Shown piece by piece: positions 7,486 through 15,376 of a stretch of DNA of 64,000 nucleotides. Below the pieces are notes generated by a model. The model made no database searches and was not told where the DNA came from. It worked only from the letters and a program-made list of their open reading frames with translations. Within the stretch, counting starts at the first letter, position 1; each line of letters begins with the position of its first letter. The translations under genes were made by a program, and so were the position numbers. Source of the DNA: Verrucomicrobiales bacterium (lineage in GTDB: Bacteria > Verrucomicrobiota > Verrucomicrobiia > Limisphaerales > CAIMTB01); the NCBI GenBank assembly GCA_016795425.1, contig JAEUHG010000123.1, forward strand, positions 1 to 64,000. The letters run 5' to 3'.

Positions 7486-9390
7486 ATGCGCCTGGTACTC
7501 GTTGCTGTGGCTGTCGCTGTGACCGGGTTCCTGCTGCTTGTAACGAGTCGGGGCTTGGAATTGGCGTCGCGCCGCGCCGAGTTGCTGACGCGCCTGGCTC
7601 CGCAGATGCCGAAACTCGAACGGCACGGAACCAATGGCTATGTGGCGTCGGGCCGATGCCAGGCCTGTCATCCGGACCAGTACGAGACTTGGAGGCGGTC
7701 GTATCACCGGACCATGACCCAGGTCGCGCTACCGGAGAACGTGCTGGGCGCTTTCGACGGCACGACGGTGTTATCGGACGGCATCGCCTACCGGGTGTCG
7801 CGGGAGGGGGATTCCTATTGGGCGGAGATGCCGGATCCGGACGTGATGATGTATGTGGTGCAAGGAGGGAGGAAATTGGCGTGGGACGAGATTCCGAGGG
7901 TACGGCGTCCCGTGGTGATGACCACCGGATCGCACCATTACCAGACTTACTGGGTGTCGAGCGAGCGATACCCGGGTCTGTTGCAGACCTTGCCGTTGGT
8001 CTACCTGAGGGAGGATCGACGTTGGATACCCCGCGAGAGCGCGTTCATGCGGGGACCGCATGATACGGAACGGTTCGTGACGCAATGGAACCACCATTGC
8101 ATCCGTTGTCACAGCACCGGCGGGAATCCTGGATTGGATCCGGTCTCGGGCCGTTTGAAATCGGAGGTGGGCGAATTGGGCATCGCCTGCGAGGCGTGCC
8201 ACGGGCCGGGTGAGGAACATGCACGGCGGCACCAGAACCCCTTGGAACGTTATGGGAGTCTGCTGGATGGCAGGCCTGACCCGACCATAGTGAATCCGGC
8301 GCGACTGGATCACCGTCGATCGAGCCATGTCTGCGGACTCTGTCACGGGGTGCATCGGTTACGGACGGACGAATTGGGGATGGAGTTTGCGAAGAACGGA
8401 CCGTTGTTTCGGCCGGGCGAGGATCTGGGGACGAACCGATATTTGATACAGCATCCGCGGACCGATCCGACACCGGCGCGCAAGGAGGAGTATCGGTTGA
8501 ATCCGGAGTTCTTCCGCGAGCGCTGGTGGGATGAGGGGACGATCCTGGCGGGCGGACGCGAGTTCGCGGCGTTGCAGGCTTCCGCGTGCTATGTGCGAGG
8601 CACGATGTCCTGCCTGAGTTGCCACACCATGCATGGGACGGACCCCGTGGACCAATTGAAGCCCGGCATGGCAGGTCCGGCGGCCTGCACGCAGTGCCAT
8701 CGGGCCTCGCGTTTTACCGACGGCCTGACTCAGCACACCCATCACCTTGCCGGCTCGTCGGGGAGCGACTGCCTGAATTGCCACATGCCGCACACGACGT
8801 ACGCGTTGCTGAAGGGGATTCGTTCCCATCAGATCGAGTCGCCGCAGTTGCGCTGGAGCGCGCGCTATGGAGTTCCCAATGCGTGCAACCTGTGTCATCT
8901 CGACAAGACGCTGGCCTGGACGAGCGAGCATTTGACGCGTTGGTATGGGCAAAGGCCGGTTCCCTTGACCGAGGAACAACAGGGCACTTCGGCGGCGTTG
9001 CTCTGGTTGTTGAAGGGCCACGCCGCGCAGCGGGTCATCACCGCCTGGCACGTGGGATGGAAGCCGGCGCAGGACGCTTCGGGATCGGACTGGTTGGCGC
9101 CATTCCAGGCGCATCTGCTGCAGGATCCCTATGGCGTGGTCCGGTATGTTGCCGAGCACAACCTGCGTCGATTGCCTGGCTTCGGGGATTTTCGTTACGA
9201 CTTCCTCCACTCCACCAATGCCTGGCGCGAGAGCGTCGAGAGCGTTCAGCGGCGATGGGCGGACCGAACCTCGAGGCCGAGTCGTACCGGGCGCGAGGTG
9301 TTGATCGGAGGCGACGGCCGGGTCATGACAAACCAGGTTGCGGAACTGCTGTCTCGTCGTGACGAACGGCCGGTGACGATTTCGGAGTGA
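7486..9390 (+). CDS. Octaheme c-type cytochrome (cytochrome c554-like)
   Basis: A 634-residue protein with an N-terminal hydrophobic helix (LVLVAVAVAVTGFLLLV), so anchored in or exported across the inner membrane. Eight CxxCH heme sites lie at about residues 58 (CQACH), 205 (CIRCH), 235 (CEACH), 283 (CGLCH), 376 (CLSCH), 401 (CTQCH), 429 (CLNCH) and 467 (CNLCH). Spacing and surrounding His residues resemble the cytochrome c554/multiheme family that carries electrons or reduces nitrogen or sulfur oxyanions. The last 150 residues have no hemes. The start at 7486 places the signal anchor first; the frame is open upstream, but that part overlaps a terminator. A small membrane protein follows 28 bp later, a likely partner. 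The electron acceptor is unknown. Confidence 0.85.
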   Translation: MRLVLVAVAVAVTGFLLLVTSRGLELASRRAELLTRLAPQMPKLERHGTNGYVASGRCQACHPDQYETWRRSYHRTMTQVALPENVLGAFDGTTVLSDGIAYRVSREGDSYWAEMPDPDVMMYVVQGGRKLAWDEIPRVRRPVVMTTGSHHYQTYWVSSERYPGLLQTLPLVYLREDRRWIPRESAFMRGPHDTERFVTQWNHHCIRCHSTGGNPGLDPVSGRLKSEVGELGIACEACHGPGEEHARRHQNPLERYGSLLDGRPDPTIVNPARLDHRRSSHVCGLCHGVHRLRTDELGMEFAKNGPLFRPGEDLGTNRYLIQHPRTDPTPARKEEYRLNPEFFRERWWDEGTILAGGREFAALQASACYVRGTMSCLSCHTMHGTDPVDQLKPGMAGPAACTQCHRASRFTDGLTQHTHHLAGSSGSDCLNCHMPHTTYALLKGIRSHQIESPQLRWSARYGVPNACNLCHLDKTLAWTSEHLTRWYGQRPVPLTEEQQGTSAALLWLLKGHAAQRVITAWHVGWKPAQDASGSDWLAPFQAHLLQDPYGVVRYVAEHNLRRLPGFGDFRYDFLHSTNAWRESVESVQRRWADRTSRPSRTGREVLIGGDGRVMTNQVAELLSRRDERPVTISE

Positions 9391-9418
9391 ACTCGGCGGA
9401 ATCGGAGACCTACTGACC

Positions 9419-9883
9419 ATGGATGAGACCCTCAATGCGGTGCCGGCGAAGCTGTGGTTGCTACGATCCGGGTGGTTGGGGTTGCTGTTCTACTTGATGG
9501 CGGGGATCGGTCTGGAAGTCCTGCACGGATGGAAAGTCCCGTGGTACCTGGACGTGGGACAATCGAGCCGGCGACTGATGTGGACGCTGGCGCACACGCA
9601 CGGGTCTTTGTTTTCCGTGGTTGCCGTGGTTGCGGCCGTCTCACTGCCATGGGTTCGGATGAGCGTGACCAAGTCGGCGGGATGCGTGGCTTGGGGCATC
9701 ATGGGGGGGCAGGTTCTTATGCCACTGGGATTCTTCCTGGGCGGGGTCTGGCTCAAAGCCGGGGAGCCCGGTGTCGGTGTGTTCCTGGTGCCGATTGGGG
9801 CCGCGATGATGCTGATGGGGGTGGCCGGCGCCACTTGGGCCGTGTGGGCGCGGGACCCATCAGCGATCGGCCAGAAGCGATGA
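9419..9883 (+). CDS. Small integral membrane protein, four predicted helices
   Basis: A 154-residue protein with hydrophobic segments at about 18-36, 64-82, 88-112 and 118-142. LAHTHGS lies between the first and second helices, with histidines that could bind heme or metal. I do not recognise a named family. The gene starts 28 bp after the octaheme cytochrome and is on the same strand, so it may be a membrane anchor or quinol-side partner for it. That link rests on position alone. Confidence 0.65.
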   Translation: MDETLNAVPAKLWLLRSGWLGLLFYLMAGIGLEVLHGWKVPWYLDVGQSSRRLMWTLAHTHGSLFSVVAVVAAVSLPWVRMSVTKSAGCVAWGIMGGQVLMPLGFFLGGVWLKAGEPGVGVFLVPIGAAMMLMGVAGATWAVWARDPSAIGQKR

Positions 9884-9929
9884 GTGACAACCGGCTTGTC
9901 CGCGGGCGGTGGTCGCGGTTGGATGGGCC

Positions 9930-11090
9930 ATGGCCAAGAAGAAGCGTTCGATCTGGCATCCGGTGACCGCGGCGGTGGGTTTGGCTCTGAGCCCTGTGGT
10001 GGTTTCGGCGGCGGACACCTGGGTGTATTTCGGCACCTACACCGGGGGCAAGAGCAAGGGTATCTACGCGAGTTCCTTTGATACCAAGACGGGCGAATTA
10101 GGGGTGCCGCGGTTGGTGGCGGAGACGGCCAATCCTTCGTTCCTGGCCCTGCATCCGACCGGGAAATTCCTGTATGCCGTGGGGGAACTCGACCGGGTGA
10201 ACGGCGTGGCCGGTGGCGCCGTGACGGCGTATGCCGTGGATTCACTCTCGGGCCGATTGTCGCAGATCAATCAGAAGTCATCGAAGGGCGGGGGGCCTTG
10301 CCACCTCGTGGTGGACGCCACCGGACGCTGGGTCCTGGTGGCCAACTACGGCGGGGGCAGCGTCGCCGTGCTGCCCATCAAAGACGATGGATCCTTGGAT
10401 GACGCCGGTTCCTTCATCCAGCATTCCGGCTCGAGCGTGAATCCGGACCGCCAGAAGGAGCCGCACGCGCACTCGATCAATTTGGATCGGGACAACCGCT
10501 TTGCCGTGGTGGCCGATCTCGGTCTGGATCGGTTGATGGTCTACCGGTTCGGGGCGTGGTCTGGTGTCCTGGAGGCCAATAGTCCGGCCTATACCGCCGT
10601 GCCGCCCGGATCGGGTCCGCGCCATTTCGCGTTTCATCCCGATGGACGTCACGCGTTCGCCATCCACGAAATGCTGTCGATGTTGTCCGCTTACAGCTAC
10701 GACCCCAAGGCCGGGGTGTTGAAGGAGACGCATTCGATTTCGACCTTGCCGGCTGGATTTGTCGGGGGGAATTCAACGGCCGAAGTGCAGGTCCATCCGT
10801 CCGGAAAGTTCGTGTATGGCTCCAACCGCGGTCACGACAGCATCGCGGTGTACCAATTCGATGCGCGAAGCGGGGTTTTGAAGCGGGTGGAAAACGAGCC
10901 GACGCAGGGTCGGGTTCCGCGCAATTTTGGCATCCACCCGGGAGGCCGGTTCCTATTGGCCGCGAACCAGGATTCAGACTCGGTCGTGGTCTTCGAGATC
11001 GATGCGAAGACGGGTGCCTTAACGCCGAATGGACAATCGATCGAGGTCGGACGGCCGGTGTGCGTGAAGTTCTTGAAGATGACGAAATAA
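9930..11090 (+). CDS. Secreted lactonase-family seven-bladed beta-propeller
   Basis: A 386-residue protein of the 6-phosphogluconolactonase/muconate-lactonizing propeller family (PF10282). Typical repeats are visible: YFGTYTGGKSKGIY, PSFLALHPTGKFLYAVGE, GPCHLVVDATGRWVLVANYGGG, GPRHFAFHPDGRHAFAIHE and VPRNFGIHPGGRFLLAANQ. An N-terminal signal peptide (basic KKKR, then a hydrophobic run ending in AVVSAAD-like residues) places it outside the cytoplasm, unlike the cytosolic Pgl enzyme. That makes a classic pentose-phosphate role unlikely. The ATG at 9930 was chosen because it directly precedes the signal peptide; a GTG at 9909 in the same frame is an alternative. It is followed by an intergenic repeat. 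Confidence 0.85.
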   Translation: MAKKKRSIWHPVTAAVGLALSPVVVSAADTWVYFGTYTGGKSKGIYASSFDTKTGELGVPRLVAETANPSFLALHPTGKFLYAVGELDRVNGVAGGAVTAYAVDSLSGRLSQINQKSSKGGGPCHLVVDATGRWVLVANYGGGSVAVLPIKDDGSLDDAGSFIQHSGSSVNPDRQKEPHAHSINLDRDNRFAVVADLGLDRLMVYRFGAWSGVLEANSPAYTAVPPGSGPRHFAFHPDGRHAFAIHEMLSMLSAYSYDPKAGVLKETHSISTLPAGFVGGNSTAEVQVHPSGKFVYGSNRGHDSIAVYQFDARSGVLKRVENEPTQGRVPRNFGIHPGGRFLLAANQDSDSVVVFEIDAKTGALTPNGQSIEVGRPVCVKFLKMTK

Positions 11091-11129
11091 AGGGAGCGAC
11101 GGCCAGGCCTTCCTCATTCCGGAGCGGCG

Positions 11130-11145
11130 GGAGAGGCACCTCTCC
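11130..11145 (+). terminator. Short perfect hairpin after the lactonase gene
   Basis: A 7-bp perfect inverted repeat (11130-11136 with 11139-11145) with a 2-base centre, 40 bp after the lactonase stop. No U-tract follows, so it may be a weak terminator or a transcript-end stabiliser. It touches the left end of the dispersed repeat at 11141. Confidence 0.35.
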
Positions 11146-11275
11146 GGGTTGTCGAGTGGGTGGAACCCTCCGGCCGGGAATCGCGGTGTCGGGAAAGCGG
11201 CAGGGGACTGCCGGAGATGTTCTCCACGACTGCTTTGCGCCAGTCCACAGCCGGGGAAAGGCAAGCGCCTTAGGC
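11141..11275. repeat. Dispersed intergenic repeat, copy A
   Basis: About 135 bp that align with 17256-17392 at high identity with a few small gaps. The most conserved core reads GGCCGGGAATCGC, then GGGAAAGCGG and CAGGGGACTGCCG. It contains a 6-bp hairpin (11198-11203 with 11208-11213, loop GGGA). It ends exactly where the convergent ABC-transporter gene begins. It is non-coding and possibly a REP- or MITE-like element. Confidence 0.75.
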
Positions 11276-11986
11276 CTAGGCGGTATGTTCCTTGATGCCG
11301 GCGAGAGTCGGATCGAGCTTTTCGGCGATTTTGCCGTCGCGGATTTCGATGCGCCTGGGAGTGACGGCGGCGATCTCGGGATCGTGGGTCACGATGATGA
11401 TCGTGCGCCCTTCGCGATGCAGTTGGCGAAACGTCTCCAGGATCATCTCGCCGGTGTGAGAATCGAGATTCCCGGTGGGTTCGTCCGCGAAGATGAGCCG
11501 CGGATCATTTACCAAGGCACGGGCGATGGCGACGCGCTGCTGCTGGCCGCCGGAAAGCTGGAGAGGCCGGTGTTTCGAGCGGTTCTCGAGGTTGACGATC
11601 TTGAGCGCGTGCATGGCGCGCTCATGGCGTTCCCGTGCCGTCATGCCGGCATAAATCATCGGCAGCTCGACATTCTGCAGCACATTCAACTTCGGCAGCA
11701 GATTGAAGAACTGAAAGACGAACCCGATCTTGCGATTGCGGATCTGCGCAAGCTGACGGGCCGAGGCATTCTGAATCTCCATCCCATCCAGCCGGATGGT
11801 GCCGCTCGACGGAGTGTCCAAGCACCCCAGGATGTGCATCAGGGTGGATTTCCCGCTGCCCGAGGGCCCGATGATCGAAATGAACTCACCCCCGTCGATG
11901 TCGAGACTGACGCCGTCGAGAGCCCGGATCTCCTCGCCGCCGAGTTGATACACCTTGCGAATGTCGCGGAGTTCCAGGAGCGCCAT
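11276..11986 (-). CDS. ABC transporter ATP-binding protein, MacB/LolD type
   Basis: A 236-residue cytosolic ATPase. Walker A is GPSGSGKST (residues 40-48), then the Q-loop (FQFFNLLP), the ABC signature LSGGQQQR, Walker B LIFADEP and the switch HD in VTHDPE. The GNLDS D-loop and the spacing match the MacB/LolD subgroup, which powers tripartite efflux or lipoprotein release. It follows a membrane-fusion protein gene on the same strand after 98 bp, so the two probably work together. No MacB-type permease lies next to them; the downstream side is a repeat and a convergent lactonase gene. Confidence 0.92.
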   Translation of the reverse strand: MALLELRDIRKVYQLGGEEIRALDGVSLDIDGGEFISIIGPSGSGKSTLMHILGCLDTPSSGTIRLDGMEIQNASARQLAQIRNRKIGFVFQFFNLLPKLNVLQNVELPMIYAGMTARERHERAMHALKIVNLENRSKHRPLQLSGGQQQRVAIARALVNDPRLIFADEPTGNLDSHTGEMILETFRQLHREGRTIIIVTHDPEIAAVTPRRIEIRDGKIAEKLDPTLAGIKEHTA

Positions 11987-12084
11987 GCGTGCGGAGGTCG
12001 ATGAGCGTTGGGAGCCGAGGGCGGGGTGGCCGGGAGTGACGACGAGGAAAGGAGTGGAAGACCGTTGCTGCCAGTGGCGTGGCC

Positions 12085-13440
12085 TCAGGTTCCGGGACGG
12101 GCCGCACCCGCGCGCGGCGCGGCCGTGGTGGTGGCGGCGGCTGGCGGAGCCGTCGCGGAGGGCGCAGGCGAGGTCGATGCGGTCGAACGGGGCGCCGCGG
12201 AGGACGAAGCATTGGTGGAAGCGGTCGACCGCGCGGGTGAACCGATGCCCGGTCCGCCGCGAATCGGGGGCGATCCCGGCCGGGAGTTGTTCTGGGTCAG
12301 TGCCGGACCACTGGCCGCCGCCCCGGCGGGGGTCTCGAGGGAGACGACATCGCCTTCGGCGAGGCCGGACCGGATTTCGGCGTTGAAGAAGTCGGAGATG
12401 CCGATGACGACCGGACGGCGTTCGAAGGTTTCGCCGGTCTTCAGGTAAACGTACCGCTCGCCGAGCTCGCTGAAGACGGCGGCAAGGGGCAGGGTGAGGA
12501 CGTCGTCCGCGGCGGCCACCGGGATGGTGATGCTGGCGGTCATGCCTGGCTGGATACGGGTCTCGAGGTCCTTCAGTACAATCCGGGTGGCGTAGCCCTT
12601 GATGTTGTTCTTGACGGTGGCTTGGGGGGCGATGCGTTCGACCTGTCCGTTGACGGTGAGGCCGGGAATGGCATCGACGCTGATGTTGACGTTCATGCCC
12701 TGCTGGAGGCGGGTGACATCGGCCTGGTTGACATGGGCGTTGATGACCATGGAACTGAGGTCGGCGATGGTGAGGACCTCCGTGCCGCTATTGAATCCTC
12801 CGGAACCGGACACCGCCTGGCCAATGGAGACGGGCCGGGTGAGGACGGTGCAGGAAAAAGGGGCGACGATGCGGGTTTTCAGCAGGCGCTCCTGTGCGAG
12901 CAGCAGTTCCTGTTGCGAGCGTTCGATGGAATTCTTCGCCAGCTCGTGATCCTTCACCGCGGAGTCATATTTTTGGCGGCTGCCTTCAAAAGCCTGTTCC
13001 GCCAGCAACTTGAGATCGAAGAGTTGATTATCCCGTTCGAAATCCCGCTTGGCCTGCTCCATCGAGATACGGGCCTTGTCGAGTTGGAGCCGGGTGCTCT
13101 CGATCTGCTTCTCGCGGGATTCCACCTCAATCCGCAGATCGCGGTCATCGAGGGAGAACAGGAGTCCGCCCTTCTCGACGCGATCGCCGACATCGACGGG
13201 GAGTTCCTTGATGCGGCCGTTGACCTCGGGGCGAACGGACACCTGTTCCGCGGGGCCGATTTCGCCGGCGACCGTCACCGTGAAGTTCACATTGCCGCGC
13301 AGAACGGTGGCCGTGGTTTCGCGGGCATCGGGGCCGGCGGACGCGGAGGTTTTGTTGGCCTTGGCATCATGAGAGCGCCACCAGAGGTAGGCGCCGCCAC
13401 CGCCGGCGAGGATCAGGAGGGACAGGATGACCGCTCTCAT
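12085..13440 (-). CDS. Periplasmic membrane-fusion protein (HlyD/MacA type)
   Basis: A 451-residue adaptor. An N-terminal signal anchor (ILSLLILAGGGGAYLWW) is followed by a split lipoyl/biotinyl-like domain (VRPEVNGRIKELPVDVGDRVEKGG). A long alpha hairpin (about 105-205) comes next, then a second lipoyl half (TRIVAPFSCTVLTRPVSIGQAV) and beta-barrel segments. The last 75 residues are a low-complexity Ala/Pro/Ser/Thr tail, unusual for the family. It should link the inner-membrane transporter to an outer-membrane channel such as the TolC-type protein encoded at 46 kb. It is first of a two-gene unit with the ATPase, and divergent from the L,D-transpeptidase gene across 130 bp that hold both promoters. 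Confidence 0.9.
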   Translation of the reverse strand: MRAVILSLLILAGGGGAYLWWRSHDAKANKTSASAGPDARETTATVLRGNVNFTVTVAGEIGPAEQVSVRPEVNGRIKELPVDVGDRVEKGGLLFSLDDRDLRIEVESREKQIESTRLQLDKARISMEQAKRDFERDNQLFDLKLLAEQAFEGSRQKYDSAVKDHELAKNSIERSQQELLLAQERLLKTRIVAPFSCTVLTRPVSIGQAVSGSGGFNSGTEVLTIADLSSMVINAHVNQADVTRLQQGMNVNISVDAIPGLTVNGQVERIAPQATVKNNIKGYATRIVLKDLETRIQPGMTASITIPVAAADDVLTLPLAAVFSELGERYVYLKTGETFERRPVVIGISDFFNAEIRSGLAEGDVVSLETPAGAAASGPALTQNNSRPGSPPIRGGPGIGSPARSTASTNASSSAAPRSTASTSPAPSATAPPAAATTTAAPRAGAARPGT

Positions 13441-13570
13441 GTTCGGGCGACGAAACTAGGTCGGCAATGGGCCCGGCGCAAATTCCTATTTGGCGAAATT
13501 ACGCATGCGTAGCAGTGGCTCTGCCGGAAGGCTGGCTTCGTTCGGAGGGGCGGGGTAGAACGCCGGGCCC

Positions 13571-14797
13571 ATGGCCAGGAGCCGCCAACGTGCCCGAACC
13601 CCCACCCATTCGGCCGGGTTCTGGGCGGTTTGGTTCGGGGTCCTGGCGATCGGCGGCGCCGTCGGCTGGATTTGGTGGCATTCGGCACGCACGGAACCAC
13701 CTGCAACGATGGTCGCCGAGGCCGAAGAGCCCGGACCCGCGACGTCCAATGAGGTTTCCGAGGCTGCCGAAACCGGGCCGCTGGACGATGACCAGCCGGT
13801 GCCGCCCCCGCCGGTCATTCCGATGCCGGAATCCCTTCGAGAGGCCTCCTCCAATCCGCCCGCCCCGCCCACCGTCCAAACGGGGAACACCAACCTGACG
13901 ACCGTCCGCGAGGTGACGGACGTGACGTCGGGGACGGCAGGGAAAGACCGGGACCTGATCGTGACGGCGCAATTGGCCTTGGCGCAGCGAGGGATATCGT
14001 CGGGACCGATTGATGGGGTAATTGGGTCGCAGACCCGGGCCGCATTGCGCGCGTTTCAGCAGGTCGAAGGACTGCCGGCGACCGGGGTGTTGGATTCCAA
14101 CACCGTCCGCCGGCTGGGGGCGCCGGGTATGGTGTTTCGGACCTACACCGTCAGCACCCAGGACCTGCAGCGGCTGATGGTCGTGCCGAGCACCTGGCTT
14201 GGGAAATCGGCGAGCGAGCGGTTGGACTATGAGACGGTGCTGGAGTTGGTGGCGGAGAAGACCCATTCGAATCCCAAACTGATCCGGCAGTTGAACCCCG
14301 GTGTGGATTGGTATCGGGTCGCGCCCGGGACTGCTTTACGGGTGCCCGATGCTCAACCGCCGCCGCTGCGTGGGCGTGCGGCCCGGGTGCGAATCAGTCT
14401 TTCGGAAAAAACGCTCCGCGCCTACGACTCCAATGGCAATCTGCTGGTGCATTTTCCGTGCAGTATTGCGCGCCGGGTGGAGAAACGGCCGGTGGGCGTG
14501 TTGCGGGTGGCGCGTTTGGCGCCAAATCCCAACTACCGGTTTGATCCGGAGATCTTCAAGGAATCGGAAGAGGCGCGACGGATCGGGCGCAAGCTGATGA
14601 TCCCGCCTGGTCCCAACAACCCGGTGGGAACGGCGTGGATCGGGTTGGATCGGCCCGGCTATGGCATTCATGGGACGCCGCGTCCGGAGGAAGTGGGGCG
14701 GACGGAATCGCACGGTTGTTTTCGGTTGGCGAACTGGAATGCGGAACTTCTCTTGAAACTCGCCTGGGTGGGCATGCCGGTGGAAGTGGTGCCTTGA
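13571..14797 (+). CDS. L,D-transpeptidase (YkuD) with peptidoglycan-binding domain
   Basis: A 408-residue cell-wall enzyme. One transmembrane segment (about 18-37) leads to a Pro-rich spacer and a PG_binding_1 domain near 130-185 (GVIGSQTRAALRAFQ). A LysM-like stretch follows, then the YkuD catalytic domain from about 278. The catalytic motif is complete: HGTP, then GRTESHGCFRLANW with nucleophile Cys383. It should form 3-3 cross-links in peptidoglycan or attach proteins to it from the periplasmic side. The layout (membrane anchor, PG-binding, YkuD) is the ErfK-like type. A YaeQ-like gene follows after 17 bp. Confidence 0.92.
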   Translation: MARSRQRARTPTHSAGFWAVWFGVLAIGGAVGWIWWHSARTEPPATMVAEAEEPGPATSNEVSEAAETGPLDDDQPVPPPPVIPMPESLREASSNPPAPPTVQTGNTNLTTVREVTDVTSGTAGKDRDLIVTAQLALAQRGISSGPIDGVIGSQTRAALRAFQQVEGLPATGVLDSNTVRRLGAPGMVFRTYTVSTQDLQRLMVVPSTWLGKSASERLDYETVLELVAEKTHSNPKLIRQLNPGVDWYRVAPGTALRVPDAQPPPLRGRAARVRISLSEKTLRAYDSNGNLLVHFPCSIARRVEKRPVGVLRVARLAPNPNYRFDPEIFKESEEARRIGRKLMIPPGPNNPVGTAWIGLDRPGYGIHGTPRPEEVGRTESHGCFRLANWNAELLLKLAWVGMPVEVVP

Positions 14798-14814
14798 GGG
14801 AGGGGACATCGCCG

Positions 14815-15363
14815 ATGCGTGCCCGATATGTGTTCAACTTGCGCAGCGATCAGGAGCGTCGGCCGTTGCCGAGCAAGCTGCTGCTGGTACAGCGCGAAAC
14901 CGAGACCTTGACGCACCTGCTGCTCAAGTTGTTTGGGTACCTGCTGCTGTACCGCGATCGGCTGCAGATGGAACCCAGCCTCGACGACGAGTGTCTGACG
15001 TATCTTCCGGACATGGTGCACTTGGACCTCCAGGGCCGGATTGACCTGTGGGTCGAGTGCGGCGAATGCCAGGTGAGCAAGCTTGATCGCCTGGCGGTCA
15101 AGGCGCCCTACGGGGAGATCTGGGTGTTCAAGCGATCGACCGCCGCGGCGGAGGAATTGGCGCGCCAGATGGCTCGCGAAGGCCTGCGGCGATCGCGGTA
15201 TACCATCGTGGGGTTCGAGGAAGCGATGCTGGCGGAGATCCAGGCGCTGTGCGGCGTGCGCAACGACGTGGTGTGGTACAAGAGTTCGATCGAACCCGCC
15301 CGGATGCAGTTCGAGTTCAACGGCCTGTGGTTCGAGAGCGAATTTGTCGTCATCAAGCACTGA
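14815..15363 (+). CDS. YaeQ-like protein, PD-(D/E)xK-type fold
   Basis: A 182-residue cytosolic protein, close to the usual YaeQ length of about 180. The layout matches YaeQ: an N-terminal beta strand, a helix starting with RETETLTHLLLKLFGYLL, a DLQGRIDLWVECGE strand (the family has a similar GxIDLWIELG), then a KLDRLAVKAP helix and an EIWVFK strand. The family is assigned a nuclease-like fold, but its function is poorly known. GAGGGAGGGG just upstream of ATG 14815 supports this start. It is 17 bp downstream of the L,D-transpeptidase and converges on the sulfatase gene with only 13 bp between stops. Confidence 0.65.
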   Translation: MRARYVFNLRSDQERRPLPSKLLLVQRETETLTHLLLKLFGYLLLYRDRLQMEPSLDDECLTYLPDMVHLDLQGRIDLWVECGECQVSKLDRLAVKAPYGEIWVFKRSTAAAEELARQMAREGLRRSRYTIVGFEEAMLAEIQALCGVRNDVVWYKSSIEPARMQFEFNGLWFESEFVVIKH

Positions 15364-15376
15364 TCCGGTGTCCGAA

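Noticed and set aside
12622..13512. Plus-strand frame opposite the membrane-fusion protein
   Set aside because: Antisense of conserved lipoyl and hairpin regions; extends into the neighbouring promoter region.
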